Positions 8,481 through 17,761 of a stretch of DNA of 64,000 bases are shown here, piece by piece (position 1 is the stretch's first letter; the number at the start of each line of letters is the position of its first letter). The stretch covers positions 1 through 64,000 of the forward strand of contig NZ_JACOGA010000002.1 of the NCBI RefSeq assembly GCF_014284175.1, written 5' to 3'. This DNA is from Affinundibacterium flavidum (lineage in GTDB: Bacteria > Pseudomonadota > Gammaproteobacteria > Burkholderiales > Burkholderiaceae_D). The notes under the pieces are model-generated. The model was given only the letters and a program-made list of their open reading frames with translations. It was not told where the DNA came from and searched no databases. Made by a program: the position numbers and the translations under genes.

Positions 8481-8800
8481 AATAATCCTCGCTATGTAGG
8501 TCTAGTGCCTTTAAATGTCTATGGAAAATATAGACAAGAGGTGTCGACAAGAAATGCTATTGGAAAGTGCCAACAGAAATTGAAGACTGAAGTCGTCAAT
8601 GTAAGGCGAGTCGCTTAGCTCAAATCAACTTATTACAAAAATTTACAGAGCATCACATTTCATTACCAGTCAAACACTCTGTGCGCTGTGTGCAATCAGC
8701 GCACCAATCTTGCACCTCCAACAATGCCATCGAGCCGAATTTACGGTATTCTAGACTCTACTATCATTCGCTTGGTCGTCTAACCTCACAGGATATGTCT
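8481..8800. other. Divergent intergenic region
   Basis: 320 bp between the minus-strand serine hydrolase and the plus-strand DUF885 gene. It must hold both promoters. I see no strong sigma-70 box pair, hairpin or small gene. An in-frame extension of the downstream ORF covers 8681-8800 but lacks a ribosome-binding site and coding character. Confidence 0.4.
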
Positions 8801-10630
8801 ATGTCTTTCAAAAAATACTTGCAACTGACCACTCTGACCACTGCACTGGTTGCCGGGTCTGTCATTCTGGCACCACAAATAAGTATGGCAGCCACCAACA
8901 CTGAACAAAAAAGTCAACCACAAGCTAAGAAGCAATTAGATCAATTGGCTGAACTATTTTATGAAACACGGGTTCGATTTGATCCGCTCTTATTTGCAAC
9001 GATCAATGGTGATAGCCGTTACGATGCACAATTAGGTATTAGTATCGCGCCGAAGAATCGACAAAAATACTTTGCTGATATGCATAAAATGCAGCAACGC
9101 ATGAAGCAAATCTCTCGCCAGCAGTTAGGTGACAAAGACCAGTTGAACTACGACTTGCTCGCGTATGAACTTGATAGTGCACTGCATTTTGAGCATTTCC
9201 CCGAACACCTGTTGCCTCTCAATCAGATGGATAATGTGCCGAGCACCTTAGCCAATTTTGCTGGTGGTGATGGCTCACAGCCACTTGGCACAGTCGCACA
9301 ATACTATGCTTATCTGGCACGTCTAAACGCTTTGCCAGCTTGGATCGATCAGGCGATCAAGAATATGCGTGAAGGCATACGCTTGGGCATAGTACAGCCG
9401 AAAGCCATCACGCTCGCCATGCTCCCGCAATTTAAAGCCTTGCCAAACGCGAATGCTGAAGCCAGCATTTTTTATACGCCGATCAAGAATCTACCAGCGC
9501 AGTTTTCTGCAGCAGATAAGCAAAAACTGAGCAAAGCCTACAACATGACGATACGGGCGAAACTGACGCCATCATTGCAAAGGCTTGTGCATTTTCTGGA
9601 GACTGATTACTTGAACGCTGGTCGCGATACCAGTGGCTACAGCGCCCTACCCAACGGTGCTGCCTGGTACCAGATGCGAATTAAGGATCACACCACAACA
9701 GATTTAACGCCAGATCAAATCCACACCCTCGGTTTGCAAGAAGTCGCTCGAATTCAACAGCAATGGGAAGCCTTAGGCCCTAAGTTAGGCTACACCGGAC
9801 CAGCAATCGATTTACCGGTTTGGGTCAGCAATCAAGACAAATTTAAATCCTTCAACACGGATACAGAAATCCTCGACGCCTATCGTCAGATCGATGCCAA
9901 GGTACAAAGCAAATTGCCCGAACTGTTTAGCCTGCTTCCAAAAGGAAAACTCGAACTGCAATTAGAACCTGAGCTGAGTCGAGCCACTGCTTCTGACCAC
10001 TACACACCGCCGTCTGCCGACGGCTCACATCCCGGCGTATTTTGGCCGGTCGTGAATGACCCTAAGAAGTATAGCCGGGTAGGCATGGTGACCTTATTTT
10101 TGCACGAAGGTCAGCCCGGACATCATTTGCACGCGGCATTATTGAAAGAAATGGATTTACCGAAGTACAGAAAATTCAATACAGAGAATTTGAACAGTGC
10201 AGCCTTCACTGAAGGTTGGGCTTTGTATTCAGAAACACTGGGGCATGAGCTCGGTTTCTACGATAATCCAGAAGCCTATTTCGGCCATTTGAATGACGAA
10301 TTAATGCGGGCAGTACGCTTGGTCGTCGACACTGGCATACACGCCAAAGGCTGGAGCCGTGAAGCAGCGATCGCCTATATGCAGAAAAATCTGGGTTACA
10401 CCGAAGCGAAGGCAAAGAATCAAATCGAGCGTTACATGGTTCTTCCAGGTCAGGCGTTGAGCTACAAAATCGGTGCACGTAAGATATTGGATCTGCGCGC
10501 CCGCGCACAACAAGCTTTGGGTTCAAAATTTACGCTGCCTAAGTTTCATGAAATTGTGATCGGCGACGGTACTTTGCCTATGCCTATCCTGGAGACGCAG
10601 GTAGAAAAGTGGATTGCAAAAAACAAGTAA
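8801..10630 (+). CDS. DUF885 family exported metallo-hydrolase/peptidase
   Basis: 609 residues from the ATG at 8801, which has AGGA 7 bp upstream; the in-frame ATG at 8795 is too close to it. The N-terminus is a signal peptide (KKYLQLTTLTTALVAGSVIL, then a probable cut after SMA). The hallmark H435-E-G-x-P-G-H441-H442 is present, with W-A-L-Y-S-E downstream, as in DUF885 proteins thought to be zinc peptidases of the periplasm or outer surface. Length is normal for the family. Substrate unknown. Confidence 0.85.
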   Translation: MSFKKYLQLTTLTTALVAGSVILAPQISMAATNTEQKSQPQAKKQLDQLAELFYETRVRFDPLLFATINGDSRYDAQLGISIAPKNRQKYFADMHKMQQRMKQISRQQLGDKDQLNYDLLAYELDSALHFEHFPEHLLPLNQMDNVPSTLANFAGGDGSQPLGTVAQYYAYLARLNALPAWIDQAIKNMREGIRLGIVQPKAITLAMLPQFKALPNANAEASIFYTPIKNLPAQFSAADKQKLSKAYNMTIRAKLTPSLQRLVHFLETDYLNAGRDTSGYSALPNGAAWYQMRIKDHTTTDLTPDQIHTLGLQEVARIQQQWEALGPKLGYTGPAIDLPVWVSNQDKFKSFNTDTEILDAYRQIDAKVQSKLPELFSLLPKGKLELQLEPELSRATASDHYTPPSADGSHPGVFWPVVNDPKKYSRVGMVTLFLHEGQPGHHLHAALLKEMDLPKYRKFNTENLNSAAFTEGWALYSETLGHELGFYDNPEAYFGHLNDELMRAVRLVVDTGIHAKGWSREAAIAYMQKNLGYTEAKAKNQIERYMVLPGQALSYKIGARKILDLRARAQQALGSKFTLPKFHEIVIGDGTLPMPILETQVEKWIAKNK

Positions 10631-10872
10631 GTTGGTTACATTGCCATTAGGGAGTGAGATCTTTCACTCTTTTATGCTGAAGAAAAGCGCGAAACAAGGC
10701 GGATACCTTCGCTGACCCAGATGAAATGAATAGTTCATCCTTTGTGTCTAGAACGGTCTCCGCTGATTTGGCTACTAACTTAGCTACAGATTTAGCTGCA
10801 GAACTAAACAGATACATCAGCTTAAGCGCAGATACATCAATTAACGCCTACAGGCAAACTTGAAGACCAGGC

Positions 10873-11628
10873 ATGAAACTAATTCTTGCATTACTACTGA
10901 GTCTGTACCTGCTACTCGTCGCTTTTCCGGCCTCGGCGTTGGAATTGAGTATTGCTTTCGCCAGTGACCGCCCACCTTATTGCTTTCGCAAAGATAATCT
11001 AGATCAAGGAATTGAAATTGAATTGCTGCGCTTGATCATGGCACAAGCTGGGCATACGATCAAAATCGTGACGATACCCAAAATTCGCCTGATCAAAGCT
11101 GTGAGGGATAAAGAAGTCGACGCCGCAGCGACAGTACAAGACAATAAAGACAGCAATCTGTATTTTTCTGATCCGTATTTAGAGTTTCAAAATGTCGCTA
11201 TTAGCAAAAGCTTGCATAAAATTCAGCTGAACAATTTGCCAGATCTCAAAAATTATAGTTTTATTATTTGGCAAGATGGCTGGAGAAATCTCGGCCCCGA
11301 ATTTGAAGCGACTTACCGCCCCGATGCGAATGGCATTTTCCCCAAAAACTACAATCAAGCGTTTAATCAATTAAGCCAAAACAAAATGTTTTGGGCAGAT
11401 CGTGTGCAAATCATCATCATCGACAAAACAATTTTTGAACATAATAAGCGCCAACTAGCAACTGAGTTTGATACTAGCGTCGCACTCACCTATCACGATG
11501 TAATCAAAACAAAAACGCCCTATAGTGTCGCTTTTAATGATGCGAATCTGCGCCAGCAATTCAATGAGGGCCTGAAGAGAATTCGTACTAGCGCCACCTA
11601 TCAAAAGATTATTGATAGCTACAAATAA
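10873..11628 (+). CDS. Periplasmic solute-binding protein (SBP_bac_3-like), orphan
   Basis: 251 residues with a clear signal peptide ending ASA near residue 22. The mature protein starts with L-S-I-A-F-A-S-D-R-P-P-Y-C-F and continues through G-I-E-I-E-L-L-R, matching the polar amino-acid-binding family. K-A-V-R-D-K-E-V-D-A-A-A-T is the usual second lobe entry. No permease or ATPase gene is adjacent, so it either works with a distant transporter or serves as a sensor. The gap 10631-10872 upstream has no recognisable gene. Confidence 0.8.
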   Translation: MKLILALLLSLYLLLVAFPASALELSIAFASDRPPYCFRKDNLDQGIEIELLRLIMAQAGHTIKIVTIPKIRLIKAVRDKEVDAAATVQDNKDSNLYFSDPYLEFQNVAISKSLHKIQLNNLPDLKNYSFIIWQDGWRNLGPEFEATYRPDANGIFPKNYNQAFNQLSQNKMFWADRVQIIIIDKTIFEHNKRQLATEFDTSVALTYHDVIKTKTPYSVAFNDANLRQQFNEGLKRIRTSATYQKIIDSYK

Positions 11629-11807
11629 GTTCATACCTGCGCTTTATTTCCACCAGCAAACAAAGCTTACAGGCATTGCAGGCTATTCCCCTTTTCTGAC
11701 ATTTCATCGCAAATCGCTTGGCGCACCTGAACTACTTGCTTACAGTCTGGCCTTCAATAAACAATGCTCGCAAAAATTAAAACAAATTTGCCCATGGAGG
11801 AGCTCAT

Positions 11808-13322
11808 ATGAAATATCTTATCCTAACGACGCTTGTGTTCGCACTCGTAAGTCCACAATCTCACGCTCAAAATAGCACTACATCTAATTCGCCACATCAT
11901 TACAAAGTTCGGATCGATGCTCAAAAAAATCGCGCCCATGTGGAAGCCGATATACAACTAGAAGGTAATCAACTCAGCCTGTTTAATGTCAATCCCATGC
12001 CAGGTTTTCCAAATGGTCAGGCAGATTTTCTGGAGAATATTTTAGTCACCAATAAAAGTGGCGAAACTATCAAACTCATCAACAAAGGCGAAGGTGATTT
12101 TGAATTGGCATCGGCTGGAAATCAGGCTATCCACCTCAGTTACGAGGTGCGATTAGAGCACGATAAATTAAATTGGCCAGCTGGCAATGAAGAAGTTTTG
12201 TATCACACCGATGAAGGCATCATGATGACTGGTTATGCCCTATTTCTGGTGCCAGCAGAAAAGATGAGTGGCGACACCCAGGTCGATTTCATTTTACCAA
12301 ACGGCTGGCTAGCCAACACCGCGATGCAAACTCTGCAGCATCCACCTACCGCAAGCGACAGTACAGTCACAACGAGCTTTATAGCACACAGTCGGCGTGA
12401 ACTCGTAAATAATGCCATGTTCTTTGGCAGCGCAAAATCCACTCAATTACAAGCAGGAGGTATACAGCTTTCCATAGTGCTAGGAAAACGCTATTGGCCG
12501 CAACGTCAGTTATTTGAAGACCTATTACGCCAGCAATTGAAATCCTACTTACCCATGTTCGGGGCAAAGCCACTCGCTGCACGTTACCTGATTATTATCA
12601 ATCAAGGTGACACTGGTGATGGCGGTGCATTCTCGGGCAGCTTCAGCCAATTCCTACGTGCTGATGCAGAATTACGTACGCGCCCAATTTGGGGTCGGGT
12701 ATTAGCCCACGAATTACTTCACTTTTGGAATGGATTATCTTTGGTACCAGAGAATGACCAGGAAGAATGGTTTAAGGAAGGCGTCACTGATTATTTAACT
12801 ATCGTCAGCATGTCGCAAAATCGCTTAATTAGTCATGCTCATGTACAGCAATGGCTAGAAAATCTCAGTCGTGGGCAAATGGTTGCGCGACGTGCGCAAG
12901 GTATACAAGAAAGTGTGCGCGATGCCGCCAAGAATAAGCATCAAAACTGGTTGTTAGTTTATGGTGGTGGCAGTATCGCCGGGCTTGCATTGGATATAGA
13001 ACTACGTCGCGCATCCGCCGACAAAATCGGTTTGAGCCAACTCATGCAAGTGTTGTATCGCGATTTCGCCCTACAAGGAAAAAAATACCAACTCAAAGAT
13101 ATCGCGCTGGCAGCACAACAATTAACGGGCAAGGACTTCTATCCGCTACTGCGCAATCTGGTCGAAAATAAACAGGCAGTTGAATTGTCTCCAATTTTTG
13201 CTGCAATCGGTTTACAGCTAGAACAATATCTACTCCTAGAACACAGCTTACTAAAAAATCCCCAGGCATCAGCGATCGAAAAAGCGCGATTCAAAGCCAT
13301 ATTTGGGTTTGGCTTTGAATAA
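11808..13322 (+). CDS. Exported M61-type (glycyl aminopeptidase-like) metallopeptidase
   Basis: 504 residues with a short signal peptide ending SHA-Q near residue 21 and a strong GGAGG 9 bp before the ATG. Zinc site H301-E-L-L-H305-F-W-N308 with third ligand E324 (WFKEGVTDYL) fits the gluzincin M61 family (H-E-x-x-H-x-W-N). The N-terminal half is the beta-rich M61 domain. Many M61 proteins end in a PDZ domain; this one is shorter and seems to stop after the catalytic helical domain. Likely periplasmic. Neighbouring genes also encode exported hydrolases but no operon is evident. Confidence 0.85.
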   Translation: MKYLILTTLVFALVSPQSHAQNSTTSNSPHHYKVRIDAQKNRAHVEADIQLEGNQLSLFNVNPMPGFPNGQADFLENILVTNKSGETIKLINKGEGDFELASAGNQAIHLSYEVRLEHDKLNWPAGNEEVLYHTDEGIMMTGYALFLVPAEKMSGDTQVDFILPNGWLANTAMQTLQHPPTASDSTVTTSFIAHSRRELVNNAMFFGSAKSTQLQAGGIQLSIVLGKRYWPQRQLFEDLLRQQLKSYLPMFGAKPLAARYLIIINQGDTGDGGAFSGSFSQFLRADAELRTRPIWGRVLAHELLHFWNGLSLVPENDQEEWFKEGVTDYLTIVSMSQNRLISHAHVQQWLENLSRGQMVARRAQGIQESVRDAAKNKHQNWLLVYGGGSIAGLALDIELRRASADKIGLSQLMQVLYRDFALQGKKYQLKDIALAAQQLTGKDFYPLLRNLVENKQAVELSPIFAAIGLQLEQYLLLEHSLLKNPQASAIEKARFKAIFGFGFE

Positions 13323-13945
13323 TAGACTGCTTAGTGAGCAGCTTAGTGAGCTGCATAATTAGCTGCTCAGCGATTTAAATGGCGAATAACGGTAATGGAT
13401 GGCCAATTGAACGTGTAATAAAAATACTAGGTTAAAAATTAATTTCAACAATATGATCCCAACTTTCCTGCATTCCGCACCGTAAAAGCCACCGTTCATC
13501 CCAAAGTATTTGCATAGTCAGAGCAAGACTTGCACACTAGACAGGTCTCAATGGTACAAAGAATCGATGTTGGACGTACTCATTGTTTCAACCTCCCTTT
13601 TCCGTCATCTCAGGCTAACCTGAGATGACGTTTTTTTTCCTCAACACGCATTTCATACACTCAATATTCGTTGGTTTAGTAGGGAAACGCGTCTATACTT
13701 TCCTACAGATAAACATGTATACGATACTTCACAGATAATCATCGCTTGCACATAACAAAAAGTGCGATAGCGCGTCTTCTCCAGCATCAGATGACGACCG
13801 ACTTTAGACATTACATAGTACTGCTGCTTTGACGGCATATTTGATAAGAAATCCGAGCACAATATAGAAAACTCAGACAATTTAGACAATTACTTTCCAA
13901 CTGGCTTGTGTCAATACTTAGTATGAAAGCTTAGATCCAAAGTTT
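13323..13945. other. Intergenic region with an orphan terminator
   Basis: 623 bp without a credible protein gene. Near the start (about 13330-13370) are imperfect repeats of GCTTAGTGAGC with GAGCAGC/GCTGCTC pairing. A strong terminator sits at 13603-13638, 280 bp past the M61 stop. A 25-codon frame (ATG at 13550) ends inside that terminator but has only a weak ribosome site. The region could encode a small RNA. Minus-strand open frames at 13653-13889 show no coding character. Confidence 0.5.
13603..13638 (+). terminator. Strong intrinsic terminator
   Basis: CGTCATCTCAGG and CCTGAGATGACG form a perfect 12-bp stem around a CTAA loop, directly followed by eight T residues. It points to plus-strand transcription ending here, from M61 read-through or from an unannotated small RNA. 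Confidence 0.9.
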
Positions 13946-14767
13946 ATGATGATCGCTCCATTCTTTCGCCGGCATCTTCGCATCATCAGTCAACTTCATG
14001 CTGCCGCATGCCTGTTACTTTGCGTCTGCATACAAACTCCGGTAGCCGCCGCCGAGATCGAAAAAATTCCATTATTAGTACGCGAACTACGCAATGATCA
14101 GGGCGAAATTATTCCTGTCAAAGACGACATCCGCCAATTGTTTTTGTACTTTGAACGCGAAGCCAACGTCAGCTTTGAGGTACGCTACTACCCAATGACG
14201 CGCCTGCTCAACAATGTCAAAAACGGTGAAGGTATCGCGTTTGGACTATCAAAAAATAGCGAACGGCTAGAAAGCATGCAGTTCTCAGATTTCATCTACG
14301 CCAATTATGTATGGCTGGTGACGCCTAGAACACGTCAATTTACATTCAATCATATCGATGACTTGAAGGGCAAGACGGTAGGCGTGATTCGTGGTGTCAG
14401 CTATGGTGACGAATTCGATCAGAGAAAAAATGAAGCATTCAGAGTCGAGGAAGATACTGCATCACATGTGGCACGACTAAAGAAACTTTCTATGCGACGA
14501 ATGGATGTGATGCTCTTCGGAGCGCGGCAAGCAGATCCAAACGAGGTACATGCCTTACTCAGGCACATGCAAGGTGTCGATAAATCACATGTCTTAGATG
14601 CTTCTGAAATTGATTTCACCGTACTGAACAAACCACTCAGAGTAGATGAACTACATTTCGCAGCACCATTAAATAAGCATGGTGAACTAATCAAACGCTT
14701 GAATCTCGCTATTGCGCGTGGCAAAAAAACTGGCGAGATCACACGCATACTTTCGCCAGTCAAATAG
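13946..14767 (+). CDS. Periplasmic solute-binding-like protein, orphan
   Basis: 273 residues. Two ATGs in tandem at 13946/13949; signal peptide with hydrophobic core ACLLLCVCIQ ending VAAA near residue 35. The mature protein has the SBP_bac_3 pattern: Y-Y-P-M-T-R-L-L, G-I-A-F-G-L-S, F-S-D-F-I-Y, L-K-G-K-T-V-G-V-I-R-G-V-S-Y-G-D. It differs from the other binding protein at 10873 and also lacks transporter partners. It may belong to the group of short periplasmic amino-acid-binding-like proteins of unknown role. Confidence 0.75.
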   Translation: MMIAPFFRRHLRIISQLHAAACLLLCVCIQTPVAAAEIEKIPLLVRELRNDQGEIIPVKDDIRQLFLYFEREANVSFEVRYYPMTRLLNNVKNGEGIAFGLSKNSERLESMQFSDFIYANYVWLVTPRTRQFTFNHIDDLKGKTVGVIRGVSYGDEFDQRKNEAFRVEEDTASHVARLKKLSMRRMDVMLFGARQADPNEVHALLRHMQGVDKSHVLDASEIDFTVLNKPLRVDELHFAAPLNKHGELIKRLNLAIARGKKTGEITRILSPVK

Positions 14768-14787
14768 ACACTAATGCTCTTAATGAA

Positions 14788-15804
14788 CTAGCGTTTCTGC
14801 TTCAAAAAACGCACTAACATATCGCCAAAGTCAGCAATATTTTTATTTGAAATAATTGCCGTCGTATCTTGGGCTGTATGCCATTCCGATAAATTCGTCC
14901 AATCAATAATATGCAGCAAAGGGATACCTAGCTGCGCAAATGGTAAATGGTCATCCTCTATCGCAATATTCGCTGCAAATATTTTGGTACTAGTTTTCTG
15001 CCCCAAAAACTTTTGTGCTAATTGCTGATTAGAGCCTGTCGTAATAAACAGGTTTTGATTTTTGTGACCTATCATGTCTAGCACCAAGACCGCTTTGACG
15101 GGCAGGTTTTGATACAGTATGCCTTCAAACTGACGCGACATCGTGGCCGCCAAGGCGCGCGATCCGTGGATATTATCTTGGATACCGACTAGACGTTCAC
15201 CGTCACTCCACTCTGGTAAAGTCGCTTCTTCGCCGTCAAAAAAAGCCAGTGCGATACTGCAATCTAAATAACGCCCGCCTTCTTGTTTCGCAGCCTTTTC
15301 CTGACTACGCAATACATTGATGACACGTCCGAGTTCTTGCATTGCTGCAGTCGAGGAACCGCCATCATTCGCGCCGACAAATTTAAATTGTTGATAAATC
15401 TTAGTATCGTAGTGACCGCCGATTAAAATCAGGCAACGCTCGCTGCCTTTCGAGATTGCGACGATGTTTTCACCTTCGACCTCTTTCACTGGCGTGGCGT
15501 TTTTATCTTTGCCACCGAGTTTCACGTGCGCTAAGTTGGGGATTTTTGTGCTGAACTTTTGACTCTGCACTTGCCAGCCTTGCTTGCTTAAACCGGCTTT
15601 AATTTCTTGTGCCAATTTTTTTTGTTCAGCACTTGCCATCGGATGCGGTGCACGCGTGAATCGCCTCATCGCCTGATCGATATTCTCGACACTAAAATCA
15701 GCTTTGTTCTTGCTCTCATCAAATGGCGAAGCAGTAGCGCAGGCACAAGCAAATGCAGATGTACTAAACAAAGCAGCTAACAAGGTACGGGACAACGTAG
15801 ACAT
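14788..15804 (-). CDS. Exported M28 family zinc aminopeptidase
   Basis: 338 residues from the ATG at 15804, which has GGAG 6 bp upstream; an in-frame start at 15855 adds 17 residues before the signal peptide and is disfavoured. The signal region LLAALFSTSAFAC suggests an exported protein, perhaps a lipoprotein (F-A-C). Co-catalytic zinc ligands are visible in order: GGHYDTK, GANDGGSST, FFDGEEA, D in L-D-M-I-G-H, and H in LLHIIDW. This is the M28 aminopeptidase / glutaminyl-cyclase-like pattern; the S-E-W-H-T-A-Q-D-T segment resembles glutaminyl cyclases. A role in peptide turnover outside the cytoplasm is likely. Confidence 0.85.
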   Translation of the reverse strand: MSTLSRTLLAALFSTSAFACACATASPFDESKNKADFSVENIDQAMRRFTRAPHPMASAEQKKLAQEIKAGLSKQGWQVQSQKFSTKIPNLAHVKLGGKDKNATPVKEVEGENIVAISKGSERCLILIGGHYDTKIYQQFKFVGANDGGSSTAAMQELGRVINVLRSQEKAAKQEGGRYLDCSIALAFFDGEEATLPEWSDGERLVGIQDNIHGSRALAATMSRQFEGILYQNLPVKAVLVLDMIGHKNQNLFITTGSNQQLAQKFLGQKTSTKIFAANIAIEDDHLPFAQLGIPLLHIIDWTNLSEWHTAQDTTAIISNKNIADFGDMLVRFLKQKR

Positions 15805-15943
15805 GCACACTCCAATCAGAACAAGCGGTTTTGCGATTTCGTTCGCATCATGCACTAAGCATCAAATCATTAAACTCAACATCAGCATCAAACTCAACAT
15901 CAACATCAATTACTAAGTATCAAAAACCAAGCACCAAGCTCAA

Positions 15944-17704
15944 TCAGACTGCGAACTGCAAGCGATACAGATTCGCATAGGCTGCCTCTTTTGCCAATAA
16001 TTCGGCATGCGTGCCCACTTCAACAATCTTACCTTCGACTAAGACCACAATCCGGCTAGCGCGTTCAATTGTTGATAAACGATGTGCAATCACCAGAGTG
16101 GTACGACCTTGCATCAACTCATCTAAAGCCGCCTGCACGGCGCGCTCGGACTCACTATCTAAGGCTGAGGTAGCCTCATCCAAAATCAAGATCGGGGCGT
16201 TTTTATAGATCGCACGGGCAATTGCCAAGCGTTGTCGTTGGCCGCCAGACAAGCGCATACCGTTATCGCCTATCATGGTCTGGATGCCATCAGGCATTTC
16301 GCTCACCACGTCTTGCAAATGTGCAGCCTGAATCGCATACGCGATACGAGCTGAATCGGGACTAGCATCTCCGTATGCGATATTCGCAGCTATCGTATCG
16401 TCAAACAAAATCACATTCTGGCTCACCATCGCGATTTGCTGACGCAAACTCTTCAGGGAAATATCTCCAAGCACGACGCCGTCCAATAAAATCGCGCCAC
16501 TTGCAGGCTCATAAAACCGGGGAACCAAATTCACCAAGGAAGTCTTACCACCGCCGGACATGCCTACCAAAGCAATCGTTTCGCCAGCCTGCACTTGCAA
16601 ATTGATATCGGTCAGTGCTGGCTGTTCTTGTCCTGAGTAAGTGAAGTTGACATTCTTAAATTCCAACTGACCTGTGGCACGTCCTGCGATTTCCTGCCCG
16701 CTCTCCACTTCAGGAATTGCATCGACCATGCTGTACACCGATTCGGCTGCAGCCATACCGCGTTGCAAAGGGCCATTCAAATCAGCTAATCGCTTCAACG
16801 GCGTCAACAGCATCATCATGGCGGTAATGAAGGTCACAAAATCACCCACCGTCGTCGCATCTTTGCGCGCTTGTGCCAACGCCAACATAATCACAATCGC
16901 GACTGCCACCGAGGCCAAAATCTGCGTCAGGGGTGTAGTGAAAGACACCGCTACCGTACTCTTCATCGAGTAACTACCCAACTTCTTGTTCTTCGCTTCG
17001 AAGCGTTGCTGTTCGTACTTTTGACCACCGAAAATGCGTATCACTTGATGCGCACGGGTGGTTTCTTCTATCACCTGCGTCAATTCGCCGCTGACTTCTA
17101 AAGACTGGTGATTGAGCTTACGCAGACGTTTGCTGACACCGCGCACCAGGATCGTCATGCCCGGAATCAAAATCAGCGTCACCAATGTCAATTTCCAATT
17201 CAACCAAATCAGATACCCCATCAACACGGCCACTGTTAGCGAATCACGGAACAAAGTCGTGATCGACACTTTCACCATTTCAACAATTTGCTGGGCTTCA
17301 AACATAATAGTATTAATGATGCGCCCACTTGATTCGGCGTGATAAAACCCGACCGGCACGTGCAATAACTTATCGAATACTTTGGCTCTCAATTCGTTGA
17401 GCAAGTTCACCGAAATGCGGCTCATCAGATAACTCGTAGTGAAAGTGCATACACCGCGAATCACAAAAATACCGATGAGTATTGCCGGTACATACCACAG
17501 AGGAAAATCCACAGTCTGCGTTACTGGACCATTCGGCGTACTGCGACCAAAACCGTTATCGAGCAACATGCCCAAACCCCAAGGCAAGGCAACTTCCGTC
17601 AATGCAGTACCGCACATCGTCAACACCGTCAGCGCCAAATAGGCACGGTATTGGATCACTGAAGTCCACAAGCGCCGTAAAATAGATTTATTAATTTGTG
17701 CCAT
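15944..17704 (-). CDS. msbA: Lipid A export ABC transporter, ATP-binding/permease MsbA
   Basis: 586 residues: an N-terminal six-helix ABC exporter domain (about 1-330), then an ATPase domain. Walker A is GMSGGGKTS with K387; LSGGQRQR is the signature; ILILDEATSALD is Walker B; the H-loop is IAHRLST. Length and the lipid-A-type exporter sequence fit MsbA, which flips core-lipid A across the inner membrane. It follows the O-antigen ligase gene by 57 bp on the same strand, which supports a role in LPS assembly. Confidence 0.85.
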   Translation of the reverse strand: MAQINKSILRRLWTSVIQYRAYLALTVLTMCGTALTEVALPWGLGMLLDNGFGRSTPNGPVTQTVDFPLWYVPAILIGIFVIRGVCTFTTSYLMSRISVNLLNELRAKVFDKLLHVPVGFYHAESSGRIINTIMFEAQQIVEMVKVSITTLFRDSLTVAVLMGYLIWLNWKLTLVTLILIPGMTILVRGVSKRLRKLNHQSLEVSGELTQVIEETTRAHQVIRIFGGQKYEQQRFEAKNKKLGSYSMKSTVAVSFTTPLTQILASVAVAIVIMLALAQARKDATTVGDFVTFITAMMMLLTPLKRLADLNGPLQRGMAAAESVYSMVDAIPEVESGQEIAGRATGQLEFKNVNFTYSGQEQPALTDINLQVQAGETIALVGMSGGGKTSLVNLVPRFYEPASGAILLDGVVLGDISLKSLRQQIAMVSQNVILFDDTIAANIAYGDASPDSARIAYAIQAAHLQDVVSEMPDGIQTMIGDNGMRLSGGQRQRLAIARAIYKNAPILILDEATSALDSESERAVQAALDELMQGRTTLVIAHRLSTIERASRIVVLVEGKIVEVGTHAELLAKEAAYANLYRLQFAV

Positions 17705-17761
17705 GAATTCTTATGAGAGTATTTTTTATGCTTATCATGTTAGTTCTGCGCTTTTGCAGTC

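Noticed and set aside
13653..13889. Minus-strand ORF of 78 codons
   Set aside because: Starts inside an intergenic region without a ribosome site and shows no coding bias or family resemblance.
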